Made by a program: the position numbers and the translations under genes
Shown here: positions 16,763-25,146 of the stretch, piece by piece
Layout of the letters: each line of letters begins with the position of its first letter
How positions within the stretch are numbered: the first letter of the stretch is position 1
Assembly (NCBI RefSeq): GCF_001650025.1
Contig: NZ_LVVY01000128.1
Location: 1 to 40,050 of the forward strand
From: Devosia elaeis
Lineage (GTDB): Bacteria; Pseudomonadota; Alphaproteobacteria; Rhizobiales; Devosiaceae
Direction of reading: 5' to 3'
Length of the DNA stretch: 40,050 nucleotides
The notes under the pieces: generated by a model
Database searches by the model: none
Seen by the model: the letters and a program-made list of their open reading frames with translations, nothing else
Told to the model about the DNA's origin: nothing

Positions 16763-17338
16763 CTAGCCGTGCCCTGCCTCGGTGCTCAGCGTCGCACGGG
16801 TGATGTGCAGGCTCGCCAAGGCCTTTTCATAGCGCTGGTCCACCGGGGTCTCGAACAGCAATTCGCGGCTGAAGGGTACGGTCAGCCAGCCATTGGCGCC
16901 GATCTCGTCCTCCAATTGCCCGGCGCCCCAGCCGCAGCAGCCCAGCGCGAAGAGCGCGGAGCGCGGGGCGGGGCCGAAGGCCATGGCCTTGAGAATATCG
17001 AGCGTGGCGGTGAGCCCCACATCCTCGGCGACCCGATAGGTGTTGCCGCTGTGATAATCGCCCGAATGCAGCACGAAGCCGCGGCCCTTTTCCACCGGCC
17101 CGCCCCGCATGACCGCGCGTTCGCGAATGGAATCGGGCAGGCGGATCACCGCGTCGGGATCGCCCAGGTCGAGTTCGTCCAGGATATCGGCAAAGCGCAG
17201 ATTGGCCAGCTCGTGATTGACCACCAGCCCCATGGCGCCTTCATCGCCATGGCCGACGACCAGAATGACGCTTTCCGCGAAACGCTCATCGGCCATGTCC
17301 GGCATGGCGACGAGGAATTGGCCTTCAAGTGAATTCAT
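16763..17338 (-). CDS. YqgE/AlgH family protein (UPF0301)
   Basis: A 191-residue protein of the YqgE/AlgH family. It shows the conserved start SLEGQFLVAMPDM, GAMGLVVNHELAN, GGPVEKGRGFVLHSGDY and the FALGCCGWGAGQLEDE loop. The family is widespread, small, cytoplasmic and of unclear function, with weak links to gene regulation in pseudomonads. I set the start at the ATG before NSLEGQ (17338), since family members begin here; an upstream in-frame ATG at 17410 would add 24 atypical residues. It is divergent from the DsbD-N protein gene, 129 bases away. Confidence 0.9.
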   Translation of the reverse strand: MNSLEGQFLVAMPDMADERFAESVILVVGHGDEGAMGLVVNHELANLRFADILDELDLGDPDAVIRLPDSIRERAVMRGGPVEKGRGFVLHSGDYHSGNTYRVAEDVGLTATLDILKAMAFGPAPRSALFALGCCGWGAGQLEDEIGANGWLTVPFSRELLFETPVDQRYEKALASLHITRATLSTEAGHG

Positions 17339-17467
17339 GCCGCCAATGTAGGCGGGGTGGGCGGGCATGCCAAGCTTTGCCGGGCCCCGGCGGGGATGCG
17401 GGAGCATCACGAAGGCCTGAACGCCTGGCGACTATTCCTTCACCATTGCCTGCGCTAATGCCATGCC

Positions 17468-18301
17468 ATGCATCTCATGTCGGCCCTCTGTCTCGCGATC
17501 CCCGGTCTCTGCCTGCCCGTGCTGGCGGGTGAAACGCCATGGCAGAACGTGGCGCCCGATGTCTCCATCCGCCTGATCAGCGCCGGGCCCGTCACCGATG
17601 GCAAGGCTCTGGTGGCGCTGGAAATCGATATGCCCGAAAGCACCAAGACCTATTGGCGCGTGCCGGGCGAAACCGGCCTGCCGCTCGACCTCGATTTCTC
17701 CGCCTCCACCGGCATTGCCCATTATACCCCGCTCTGGCCCTATCCCCTGCGCGAGGAAAAGGGCGGCCTGACCGATTATGTCTATTACGGGCACACCGTC
17801 CTGCCCATCGAATTGACCATGTCCGGGCCACAGGGCGTGGTCGATCTCACCGCGACCCTGGGCATCTGCTCGGAAATCTGCGTGCCGGCCCAGCTCCAGC
17901 TCAGCCTGCCGCTGGCCGATGCGGAGCCCGACGCGGCCAATGGCTTGCGAATCCGCCAGGCCCTGGCCGAAGTGCCCATCGCCTGGACCGACAAGGCAGC
18001 GCCTGTCGGCGGCGTGGAAATGCTGCCGGAAGGCCCGGCCATAGCCATTCGCCTCGAAAATGACGGCATCGACCCGCAGAGCCTGATCGCGGCGACTGCA
18101 ACGGGCGAACCGCTGTTCGGCGCGCCGCAAAAAAGCCCGCATGGCGATCTAGTCGTGCTTCCCATCCTGGGCAAAAGCGACAATATTGCGCTGGATGGCG
18201 TGGACGTCGACGTGACGTTCATGACCGATATGGGAGCATATGTGGTCAGCCGGACGATAGGCGCCGGCGATGATGCGGACGAGCCCGGCCCGGAGGAATA
18301 A
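17468..18301 (+). CDS. Stand-alone DsbD N-terminal-like domain protein
   Basis: A 277-residue secreted protein. A short signal peptide (about 1-20, ending VLAGE) is followed by a domain like the periplasmic N-terminal domain of DsbD: TKTYWRVPGETGLPLDLDF, YPLREEKGGLTDYVYYG, and the cysteine motif GICSEICVPAQLQL with two cysteines four residues apart. It lacks the membrane core and the C-terminal thioredoxin domain of full DsbD, so it must receive electrons from a separate partner that is not in this window. It probably acts in thiol or copper homeostasis in the periplasm, which is inference. A peroxiredoxin gene follows 58 bases later. Confidence 0.85.
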   Translation: MHLMSALCLAIPGLCLPVLAGETPWQNVAPDVSIRLISAGPVTDGKALVALEIDMPESTKTYWRVPGETGLPLDLDFSASTGIAHYTPLWPYPLREEKGGLTDYVYYGHTVLPIELTMSGPQGVVDLTATLGICSEICVPAQLQLSLPLADAEPDAANGLRIRQALAEVPIAWTDKAAPVGGVEMLPEGPAIAIRLENDGIDPQSLIAATATGEPLFGAPQKSPHGDLVVLPILGKSDNIALDGVDVDVTFMTDMGAYVVSRTIGAGDDADEPGPEE

Positions 18302-18359
18302 TCCAGGCTCTCTTGTGCGCGGGGGCAAAGCCGCATATCGCAGGGCCTGAACTTGGAAT

Positions 18360-18887
18360 ATGGCGGCCTTGCCGCTGAGCATGGGGCAAATTCCACCAAT
18401 GATCGAACGCGGCAACCCGATCCCCGCTCTGGGGGTGAAGCTGGTGAGCAAGACCGGCATCGAGGACATTTCCAGCGATGTGCTGCTGGGCCAGGGCAAG
18501 GTGGTACTGTTCACCGTGCCGGGTGCCTTCACGCCGACCTGCCACGTCAATCACCTGCCCGGCTTCGTCGCCAATGCTGCCAAGCTGCGCGCCGCGGGCG
18601 TCGATCGCATCGTCTGTGCCGCGGTCAACGACCATCACGTGATGAAGGCCTGGGCCGAGGCATCCGGCGCGCTCGACGACATTGTTTTCCTGGCCGACGG
18701 CAATGCCGCCCTGGCCAAGGCCCTGGGCCTGGATCGGGACTTTTCCGCTTCCGGCATGGGCATTCGCTATGCTCGCACGGCCATGATCATCGACAATGGC
18801 GTGGTCGAGGCCGTATTTGTCGAGGATGCGCCCGGCGTCAATGCCAGCGGCGCGCCCGCCATTCTCATGGCTCTCGAAGCCGCCTAA
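18360..18887 (+). CDS. Peroxiredoxin, Prx5-like (AhpC/TSA superfamily)
   Basis: A peroxide-reducing thiol enzyme. The peroxidatic cysteine is C61 in the diagnostic PGAFTPTCHV motif, and the conserved arginine is likely in GIRYARTAMIIDNG near the C-terminus. The 175-residue length includes an N-terminal extension; an internal ATG at 18399 gives 162 residues and places the cysteine at position 48, closer to family norm, but has a weaker ribosome site, while the ATG at 18360 has GGA just before it. Either start is possible. No signal peptide, so the protein is cytoplasmic. The lipoprotein gene follows after 21 bases. Confidence 0.92.
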   Translation: MAALPLSMGQIPPMIERGNPIPALGVKLVSKTGIEDISSDVLLGQGKVVLFTVPGAFTPTCHVNHLPGFVANAAKLRAAGVDRIVCAAVNDHHVMKAWAEASGALDDIVFLADGNAALAKALGLDRDFSASGMGIRYARTAMIIDNGVVEAVFVEDAPGVNASGAPAILMALEAA

Positions 18888-18908
18888 TCGCCAGGAGCCA
18901 GCGCCAAG

Positions 18909-19493
18909 ATGACCAACACCCTGACGTCCATGTTCCGCATCCCCGCCGCCGCTGCCCTTGCCGCCCTATTGGCCGGCTGTTCCATGGGTGGCCTGATGGG
19001 TGGTGGCACGGCCAGCAATGCCGACCTGCAGAACGCCATCGCCACGCCCCAATCGGTGGCGCAGGCGCAGACCAATGCCCTGCCGGTGATCGCCACCGAA
19101 TGTCCGCCCATCAAGGTGCGCCTGGGTGGCGAGGCCATGTTCTATTACGGCAACGGCCGCACCGGCGACGCGCAGGCGCTGCAATATCAGGGCGTCATCG
19201 ACGAGGCGACCCGCAATTGCGTGGTCTCCAACGGCCAGATCACCGTCAATATGGGCGTGTCCGGCCGCGTGCTGCTCGGCCCGGCGGGCCGGCAGACCTC
19301 GGTGAACGCGCCGATCCGCTTCGCCGTCGAGCGCGATGGACAGGCCATCTTCTCGGAAAAATACACCTTGCCCGTGGCCGTCACGCCGCCGGCGCAGATG
19401 GCCGAGTTCGTCAAGGTTGTCGAGAACGTCACGATCCCCTATCTGGGTGGTGAAACCATCACCATCTGGGTCGGCTTCGATACCAGGGGCTGA
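18909..19493 (+). CDS. Predicted lipoprotein of unknown function
   Basis: A 194-residue protein with a lipoprotein signal: a hydrophobic stretch ending in the lipobox LLAGC, with C24 as the predicted lipidated residue. A glycine- and methionine-rich linker (SMGGLMGGG) follows. The mature part has two cysteines (in TECPPI and RNCVVS) that could form a disulfide and a beta-rich pattern ending TIWVGFDTRG. I do not recognise a named family. It closely follows the peroxiredoxin gene, so the two may be co-transcribed. It is probably anchored in the inner leaflet of the outer membrane or in the inner membrane; residue +2 is serine, which favours the outer membrane. Confidence 0.8.
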   Translation: MTNTLTSMFRIPAAAALAALLAGCSMGGLMGGGTASNADLQNAIATPQSVAQAQTNALPVIATECPPIKVRLGGEAMFYYGNGRTGDAQALQYQGVIDEATRNCVVSNGQITVNMGVSGRVLLGPAGRQTSVNAPIRFAVERDGQAIFSEKYTLPVAVTPPAQMAEFVKVVENVTIPYLGGETITIWVGFDTRG

Positions 19494-19510
19494 TCATGAT
19501 TTCGGAGGCC

Positions 19511-19549
19511 ATGATGGCAATTTTCTACATCCGCATCCGCAACGCCTGA
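19511..19549 (+). CDS. Leader-like tiny ORF (12 codons) upstream of methyltransferase gene
   Basis: A short reading frame encoding MMAIFYIRIRNA then a stop. It has a near-perfect ribosome site, GGAGG at 19504-19508, placed two bases before the ATG at 19511 and five before the second ATG at 19514. An earlier in-frame ATG at 19496 exists but has no such site. It starts 18 bases after the lipoprotein stop and ends 150 bases before the methyltransferase start. The intervening RNA can fold into several hairpins. The peptide carries an R-x-R element near its end. A leader peptide acting in attenuation or stalling control is an inference. Confidence 0.5.
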   Translation: MMAIFYIRIRNA

Positions 19550-19556
19550 GGGCGGT

Positions 19557-19684
19557 GTCGGTCCATGATTGACCGGCCGGGGGCTTGTGGCCTTCCGGTG
19601 TGATGTGGCATGCGGGGTTCCGGCCGAAGGGCTGTGGGCCTGATCTCCGAAACGGCACCGTCTCGTTCCTCGAACAGCTTCGAG
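19557..19684 (+). promoter_or_regulatory. Hairpin-rich leader between tiny ORF and methyltransferase gene
   Basis: The 150-base spacer has a stem CGGTC/GACCG (19559-19563 and 19571-19575, extendable outward), a following segment with several complementary GGCC and CCGG pieces (about 19575-19640) that could pair in more than one way, and a final perfect stem CTCGAA/TTCGAG (19669-19674 and 19679-19684) ending 15 bases before the methyltransferase ATG. This is the layout expected of a translated-leader control region, but folding was judged by eye only. Confidence 0.4.
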
Positions 19685-19699
19685 AATCCGAGACACATC

Positions 19700-20470
19700 A
19701 TGAAATCGAAAAGTAAAGTCCTCCGCGCCCGCTCGCAGAGCTGGGACCCTGTTGCTTCCTGGTATGCCGGCTGGGCCGGCCGCAATGGCAGCCATTACCA
19801 TCGCACCATCGCGGTGCCCCTGATGCTGGAATTGCTGAGCCTCAAGGGCGGCGAGCGGCTGGCCGATCTCGGCTGCGGCCATGGCATCCTGGCGCCGCCG
19901 GTGGCCGATCTGGGCGCGCGCTATATCGGGGTCGACCTGTCCTCCCGGCTGCTGGCCGTGGCGCGGCGCCACCATGCCCGCCATGGTCGGTTCGTGCTGG
20001 GCGACGCCACCCAATTGCCGGACCACAAGCTCCTGACCCCCGGCGCTTTCGACGCCGCGGCGTTCCTGCTCTCCATCCAGGATATCAATCCGCTCGCTGC
20101 GGCGATCGCCGAGGCGGCGCGGTTGCTGCGGCCGGGCGGAAGACTGGGCCTGGTCATGCTCCATCCCTGCTTCCGCATTCCGCGCCAGAGCGGCTGGGGC
20201 TGGGACGAGGGCCGGGGGCTGAAATATCGCCGGCTCGATTCCTACCTCTCTGCACTGGCCGTGCCGATGCAGGAGCATGGCCAGGGCACGACGCGCAGCT
20301 ATCATCGCCCGTTGGGCGATTATGTCGCCGCGCTCAACGCGGCGGGGCTGGCCGTGACCGGCATAAAGGAAGTGGCGGACAATCCCGGCCCGCAGGACAA
20401 GCGCGCCGACAAGCGCGCTACGCGGGAATTCCCGCTGTTTCTGGGAATGAAGGCGGTGAAGCTGGAATAG
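19700..20470 (+). CDS. Class I SAM-dependent methyltransferase, substrate unknown
   Basis: A 256-residue methyltransferase. Motif I is D56-LGCGHG, followed by an acidic residue at the end of the second strand (YIGVDLSSRLL), a motif II-like GDATQLP, and the post-motif LLRPGGRLGLVMLHP. An N-terminal element WDPVASWYAGWAGRNGSHYH precedes the Rossmann core and probably forms part of the substrate pocket. The C-terminal part has YHRPLGDYVAALNAAGL, like small-molecule methyltransferases of the UbiE/COQ5-like group. I use the ATG at 19700; an upstream frame would start at 19610 inside the hairpin-rich leader. The substrate cannot be told from sequence. Confidence 0.88.
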   Translation: MKSKSKVLRARSQSWDPVASWYAGWAGRNGSHYHRTIAVPLMLELLSLKGGERLADLGCGHGILAPPVADLGARYIGVDLSSRLLAVARRHHARHGRFVLGDATQLPDHKLLTPGAFDAAAFLLSIQDINPLAAAIAEAARLLRPGGRLGLVMLHPCFRIPRQSGWGWDEGRGLKYRRLDSYLSALAVPMQEHGQGTTRSYHRPLGDYVAALNAAGLAVTGIKEVADNPGPQDKRADKRATREFPLFLGMKAVKLE

Positions 20471-20493
20471 GCGTCCGGGCGCGACGCACCGCT

Positions 20494-20572
20494 CGTCACC
20501 CTCGGGCTTGACCCGAGGGCTCTTGCGATGTTGCGACAGGAAAGACCCCTCGGGTCAAGCCCGAGGGTGACG
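20494..20572. repeat. Perfect 26-base inverted repeat between convergent genes
   Basis: The arms 20494-20519 and 20547-20572 are exact reverse complements separated by 27 bases. Each arm is itself palindrome-bearing, with CCCTCGGG and CCCGAGGG around a CTTGA centre. The arm is identical to the element at 536-561 and similar to the one at 25489-25514. It sits between the methyltransferase gene and gcvPB, whose ends face each other, and may stop transcription in both directions. Confidence 0.85.
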
Positions 20573-20647
20573 ATCCGGGGGAAGGCTGCGGCTGGGCAGG
20601 GCGATGATTTCCGTCGCAACGCCCCCGCCGCAGGTCCCTTGGCCCGC

Positions 20648-22192
20648 TTATTCCGCCACTTGCGGCAGATCGTCCGGCCGTTCCCATTTCAATACCGGCT
20701 GGCGGGCAGCGCGGGTTTCGTCGAGGCGCCGGCGCGGCGCCTTCATCGGGGCGGCGGTGAAGCGTTCCGTATTGCCGGCCTTGGCATCGCTGGCAAGGTC
20801 GGCCATGACGTCGCAGAAGCGATCCAGCGTCTGCTTGCTCTCGCTTTCCGTCGGTTCGACCAGCATCGCCCCGTGCACGACCAGCGGGAAATACATGGTC
20901 ATGGGGTGGAAGCCCTCGTCGATCATCGCCTTGGCGAAGTCGAGCGTGGTGACGCCGGTGCCCTTGAGGAAACTGTCGTCGAAAAGCGCTTCATGCATGG
21001 TGGGATAGTCGGGGAAGGGCACCGAGAACAGGTGCTCGAGCCGCGCCTTGATGTAATTGGCGTTGAGCACGGCATCTTCGGCCGCCTGCGCCAGGCCGTC
21101 GGCGCCGTGGCTGAGCATATAGGTCAGCGCGCGGACATACATGCCCATCTGGCCGTGGAAGGCCGTGACGCGGCCCAGGGCCTGTTCTTCGACATGCTCG
21201 ACCAGGTCGAGGCCATCCTGGACCCGCTTGATGAACGGAACGGGCGCGAAGGGTGCCAGGGCCTCGGAGAGCACCACGGGACCCGCACCCGGACCACCGC
21301 CGCCATGGGGCGTCGAAAAGGTCTTGTGCAGGTTGATATGCATGGCGTCGATGCCGAGATCGCCCGGCCGGACCACGCCCATGATGGCGTTGAAATTGGC
21401 GCCGTCGCAATAAAAGAAGGCGCCGGCTTCGTGTACGGCCTTGGCGATCTCGATGACCTGGGGCTCGAACAGGCCGCAGGTATTGGGATTGGTCAGCATG
21501 ATCGCCGCGACCTCCGGCGACAGGGCCGCCTTGACCGCTTCGACATCGACGGTGCCGTCATCCCTGGCGGGCACCGGCTTGACGCTATAGCCGAGGAAAG
21601 CGGCCGTGGCCGGATTGGTGCCATGCGCGCTTTCGGGGACGAGGACGATCTTGCGATGCGCTTCGCCCTTGGCCTCCTGCGCCGCCTTGATGGCCATCAT
21701 GCCGAGCAATTCGCCATGCGCGCCCGCCTTGGGCGAGAGGGCCACGGCGGCCGTATTGGTGAGTGTCATCAGCCAGTGCGAAAGCTGGTTCATCAGCTCC
21801 AGCGCGCCCTGCACGGTGGAGACCGGCTGCAAGGGGTGAATGTCCGAAAAGCCGGGCAGGCGCGCCATCTTCTCGTTGAGGCGCGGATTGTGCTTCATCG
21901 TGCACGAACCCAGCGGATACATGCCGCTGTCGATCGAGTGATTGAGGCGGGAGAGGCGCACATAATGGCGCATGGCCTCGGGCTCGGTGAGGCCGGCCAG
22001 GTCCAGCTTGCTCTTGCGGGCAAAGCCGCCGAGGCGATCTTCGGCCAGGTCGATTTCGGGCAGGTCGACGCCGGAATGTTCGGTATCGCCGATTTCGAAC
22101 AGCAGCGGTTCGTCGGGCAGGAGAGCCGAGCCGGAAGCAATGGTGCCGGCCGTGCCCACGCCGGTGGGGCGGCCCTGATTGTTCATGCTCAT
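20648..22192 (-). CDS. gcvPB: Glycine dehydrogenase (decarboxylating) subunit 2
   Basis: The PLP-bearing half of the split glycine decarboxylase (P-protein). It removes CO2 from glycine and passes the aminomethyl group to the lipoyl arm of GcvH. The 514-residue protein shows YPLGSCTMKHNPR, PESAHGTNPATAA and, at K290, the cofactor lysine in INLHKTFSTPHGGGGPG. The start ATG overlaps the gcvPA stop by four bases (ATGA), which settles the start and points to coupled, equal synthesis of the two subunits. It is the last gene of the operon; the perfect inverted repeat at 20494-20572 follows. Confidence 0.97.
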   Translation of the reverse strand: MSMNNQGRPTGVGTAGTIASGSALLPDEPLLFEIGDTEHSGVDLPEIDLAEDRLGGFARKSKLDLAGLTEPEAMRHYVRLSRLNHSIDSGMYPLGSCTMKHNPRLNEKMARLPGFSDIHPLQPVSTVQGALELMNQLSHWLMTLTNTAAVALSPKAGAHGELLGMMAIKAAQEAKGEAHRKIVLVPESAHGTNPATAAFLGYSVKPVPARDDGTVDVEAVKAALSPEVAAIMLTNPNTCGLFEPQVIEIAKAVHEAGAFFYCDGANFNAIMGVVRPGDLGIDAMHINLHKTFSTPHGGGGPGAGPVVLSEALAPFAPVPFIKRVQDGLDLVEHVEEQALGRVTAFHGQMGMYVRALTYMLSHGADGLAQAAEDAVLNANYIKARLEHLFSVPFPDYPTMHEALFDDSFLKGTGVTTLDFAKAMIDEGFHPMTMYFPLVVHGAMLVEPTESESKQTLDRFCDVMADLASDAKAGNTERFTAAPMKAPRRRLDETRAARQPVLKWERPDDLPQVAE

Positions 22193-23532
22193 GCCAGCTC
22201 CTCCATAAGCGCCGCGACCAGGGCGGCGATATCGGCCTCGGTAGTGAGTTCGGTGGCGGCCAGGATGATGAGGTTCTCGACCTCGGGATCGCCGGGCAGC
22301 AGGCGGGATGCCGGCACGCCCGCCAGGATGCCGCGCCGGGCAAGGCGCTCGACCAGGCCCGCGGCGGGCTGGGCGGTGCGGATGGTCATCTCGTTGAAGA
22401 AGGTCTTGTTCAGCACCTCCACGCCCGGCACGCCGGCCAGCGCATCGGCCAACCGGATGGCATTGGCATGGTTGAGGCGAGCGAGGCGGGTGAAGCCGGC
22501 TTCGCCGAGCAGGGCCATGTGGATGGAGAAGGCTAGGGCGCAAAGCCCTGAATTCGTACAGATATTTGAGGTGGCCTTCTCGCGGCGGATATGCTGCTCG
22601 CGGGTGGACAGGGTCAGCACGAAGCCGCGATTGCCGTCGGCATCGACGGTTTCGCCGCAAAGCCGGCCCGGCATCTGGCGGATGAAGTCCCTGCGGGTCG
22701 CCATGAGCCCGAGATAGGGGCCGCCGAAATTGAGCGCGTTGCCGATCGACTGGCCTTCGGCCACCACGATGTCCGCGCCCAGGGCGCCGGGCGCTTCGAG
22801 CAGGCCCAGCGACACCACTTCGGTGACCACCACGATCAGCAGCGCGCCCTGGGCATGGGCGGCGTCGGCGGCGGATTTCAGGTCGCGAAGATGGCCATAG
22901 AAATCAGGGGTTTGGATGACGATGGCGGCGGTATTGCCGTCGATCTGCTCCAGAATATCGCCCTGTCCGGTCGGGGAGGGGGAGAGGCAGACCAGGTCCG
23001 GATCGTCCTTGAGATAGGCCTTCACCACGTCGCGGTAATGCGGGTGCAGGCCGCCGGAGAGGACGATTTTATTCTTGCGTGTCAGGCGCCTGGCCATGAG
23101 CACGGCCTCGGCGGTGCCGGTGGAGCCGTCGTAGAGCGAAGCATTGGCGACGTCCATGCCGGTGATCTTGGCCACCTGGGTCTGGAACTCGAAAAGCATC
23201 TGCAGCGTGCCTTGCGAGATCTCCGGCTGATAGGGCGTATAGGCCGTAAGCCATTCGGAACGCTGGATTAAATGGTCGACCGTGGCTGGGATATGATGGC
23301 GGTAAGCGCCGGCCCCGACGAAGAAGGGACCGTCGCCGGCGGCATGGTTGCGGCCGGCCAGGGCGCGCATATGGGCTTCGACCAGGAATTCCGGGCTATG
23401 TGCCGGTAAATCCAGGGAAAAATTCTTGAGCGCGGGTTTGGGAACGGCGCTGAACAGGGCGTCGATATCGGGCGCGCCGATGACGCCGAGCATTTCGGCG
23501 CGCTCATGGGCGGAATGGGGAAGATAGCGCAT
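22189..23532 (-). CDS. gcvPA: Glycine dehydrogenase (decarboxylating) subunit 1
   Basis: The non-PLP half of the split P-protein, 447 residues, matching the start RYLPHSAHERAEML, the central ITGMDVANASLYDGSTGTAEA, the PDFYGHLRDL stretch and GFVLTLSTREQHIRREKATSNICTN near the C-terminus, which helps form the active site with GcvPB. Split P-proteins are widespread; many other proteobacteria have one fused gcvP. It lies 13 bases after gcvH and overlaps gcvPB by four bases, and is under the riboswitch at the operon head. Confidence 0.97.
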   Translation of the reverse strand: MRYLPHSAHERAEMLGVIGAPDIDALFSAVPKPALKNFSLDLPAHSPEFLVEAHMRALAGRNHAAGDGPFFVGAGAYRHHIPATVDHLIQRSEWLTAYTPYQPEISQGTLQMLFEFQTQVAKITGMDVANASLYDGSTGTAEAVLMARRLTRKNKIVLSGGLHPHYRDVVKAYLKDDPDLVCLSPSPTGQGDILEQIDGNTAAIVIQTPDFYGHLRDLKSAADAAHAQGALLIVVVTEVVSLGLLEAPGALGADIVVAEGQSIGNALNFGGPYLGLMATRRDFIRQMPGRLCGETVDADGNRGFVLTLSTREQHIRREKATSNICTNSGLCALAFSIHMALLGEAGFTRLARLNHANAIRLADALAGVPGVEVLNKTFFNEMTIRTAQPAAGLVERLARRGILAGVPASRLLPGDPEVENLIILAATELTTEADIAALVAALMEELA

Positions 23533-23545
23533 ATGGATCAGGGGA

Positions 23546-23911
23546 TTAGAGGGTCAGATCGGCATAGCCGTCGGCATCGAGCAGGCTGTCGATCTCGGCG
23601 GAATCGGCGATTTTGAGCTTGAAAATCCAGCCTTCGCCTTCGGGCGCGGAGTTCAGCATTCCGGGCTCTGAGGTTAGCAGACTGTTAACCTCGACAACCT
23701 CACCGGACACCGGAGCGTAAATTTCGGACGCAGCCTTGACGGATTCGACCACGGCGGCCTCGTCGCCCTTCCTGAGCACCTTGCCGATGGCGGGCAGCTC
23801 GACAAAGACGATGTCGCCCAATTGCTCCTGCGCGTAGGTGGTGATGCCGACAATGCCGGTCTCGCCGTCGACGCGGATATATTCGTGGTCGGGGGTGAAT
23901 TTAGTGGTCAT
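23546..23911 (-). CDS. gcvH: Glycine cleavage system H protein
   Basis: The small lipoyl carrier of the glycine cleavage complex, 121 residues. The lipoylated lysine is K59 in VVESVKAASEIYAPVSGEV. The N-terminal HEYIRVDGETGIVGITTYAQEQLGDIVFVELP and the C-terminal ADGYADLTL are typical. It shuttles the aminomethyl group from the P-protein to GcvT and then electrons to lipoamide dehydrogenase, whose gene is not in the window. It starts nine bases after gcvT and is 13 bases before gcvPA. Confidence 0.97.
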   Translation of the reverse strand: MTTKFTPDHEYIRVDGETGIVGITTYAQEQLGDIVFVELPAIGKVLRKGDEAAVVESVKAASEIYAPVSGEVVEVNSLLTSEPGMLNSAPEGEGWIFKLKIADSAEIDSLLDADGYADLTL

Positions 23912-23920
23912 GGGGAGGCC

Positions 23921-25084
23921 TCAGGCTGACTTGCGGAAATAGCGGTGGGGAACGAAGGGGCTGGCACTGACTTCGGCCGGCTGGGCGCGGCCGCGCACGG
24001 AAACCTGGAGCTTTGTGCCGGGCGCGGTGAGCTGCGGCGGCACGAAGCCCAGCGCGATGGCGCGGCCCAGCGAGGGCGCGAAACCGCCGCTGGTGACCAC
24101 GCCGATGGCCTGGCCCGCCGCGTTGAGGATTTCGGCGCCTTCACGGGCCGGCGCGCCCTCCACCAGGAGGGCAACGCGCTTGCGGGCGGGCTGGCCCTCG
24201 CGCTCGGCGAGAATGCGCCCGGCGCCGGGGAAATCGGCGGCCTCGCGGCGGCGCTTGGAAACGGCGAAGCCCAGATCGGCCTCGATGGGGGAAACGGTTT
24301 CGTCGAGGTCATGGCCGTAAAGCGGCAGGCCGGCTTCGAGACGCAGGCTGTCGCGGGCGCCCAGGCCGATTGGCTTGACGCGCGGATCGGAGAGCAATTC
24401 GTCCCAGAGGGCGACGGCCTCGTGGCGATTGACCAGGATTTCGAACCCGTCCTCGCCGGTATAGCCGGACCGGGCGACGAAGACCTTGTCGCGGCCCCAT
24501 TCGAAGGCACCGTAATTCATGAAACCGAGAGCGATGGCCTCGGGGATAAGGGCGGCCATGACATTGACGGCCTCGGGGCCCTGGAGGGCGAGCAGGGCAT
24601 AATCGTCATCGGCGCGGATCAGGCGGGCCTTGTCGCCGGCCGCTTTCTCGATGAGGGCGAAATCATTGTCCTTGGTGCCGGCATTGACCACGATATAGAG
24701 ACCGCCGGCCACGAGGGGCGAGCGGGCGACCATGAGGTCGTCGATGATGCCGCCCTCCGCATTGAGCAGCAGCGTATAGCGGATCTGCCCCGGCTTGAGC
24801 CCGGCAATGTCGCCGCAGATCAGCGGCTCGATGATGCCGGCAATGGCGGCATGATCGGCTTCCGCGTCGCCGGACGGATTGGCGAGCATGAGAAAGCCCG
24901 GCCCCATATGGCTGACATCGAACAGGCCGGCATGCTCGCGCGTCCATTTGTGCTCGGCCATGATGCCGGTGGGATATTGCACCGGCAGGGCATAGCCGCC
25001 AAAGGGCACGAGGCGGCCGCCGGCGGTGACGTGGCGCTCGTAGAGGGGGGTCTGCTTGAGATCTTCGGAAGGGATATCGGCCAT
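23921..25084 (-). CDS. gcvT: Glycine cleavage system aminomethyltransferase (T protein)
   Basis: Transfers the one-carbon unit from the aminomethyl-lipoyl arm of GcvH to tetrahydrofolate and releases ammonia. The 387-residue protein has TPLYERHVTAGGRLVPFGGYALPVQY, the FDVSHMG motif, and RSGYTGEDGFEILV, all characteristic of GcvT. I set the start at the ATG before ADIPSEDL (25084), which follows an AGAGAG site; an in-frame ATG at 25111 would add nine residues and eat into the leader. It is the first gene of the operon and lies about 60 bases after the second glycine aptamer. Confidence 0.95.
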   Translation of the reverse strand: MADIPSEDLKQTPLYERHVTAGGRLVPFGGYALPVQYPTGIMAEHKWTREHAGLFDVSHMGPGFLMLANPSGDAEADHAAIAGIIEPLICGDIAGLKPGQIRYTLLLNAEGGIIDDLMVARSPLVAGGLYIVVNAGTKDNDFALIEKAAGDKARLIRADDDYALLALQGPEAVNVMAALIPEAIALGFMNYGAFEWGRDKVFVARSGYTGEDGFEILVNRHEAVALWDELLSDPRVKPIGLGARDSLRLEAGLPLYGHDLDETVSPIEADLGFAVSKRRREAADFPGAGRILAEREGQPARKRVALLVEGAPAREGAEILNAAGQAIGVVTSGGFAPSLGRAIALGFVPPQLTAPGTKLQVSVRGRAQPAEVSASPFVPHRYFRKSA

Positions 25085-25146
25085 GGACTCTCTCTGGCTG
25101 GACGGCGACACGACAAGGCTCCGCCACGTGGCGGAATGCGTGCCCC

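Noticed and set aside
20528..22717. A 729-codon open frame on the plus strand across gcvPB
   Set aside because: It is antisense to gcvPB and gcvPA, both of which have their catalytic motifs; the product has no family-like sequence.
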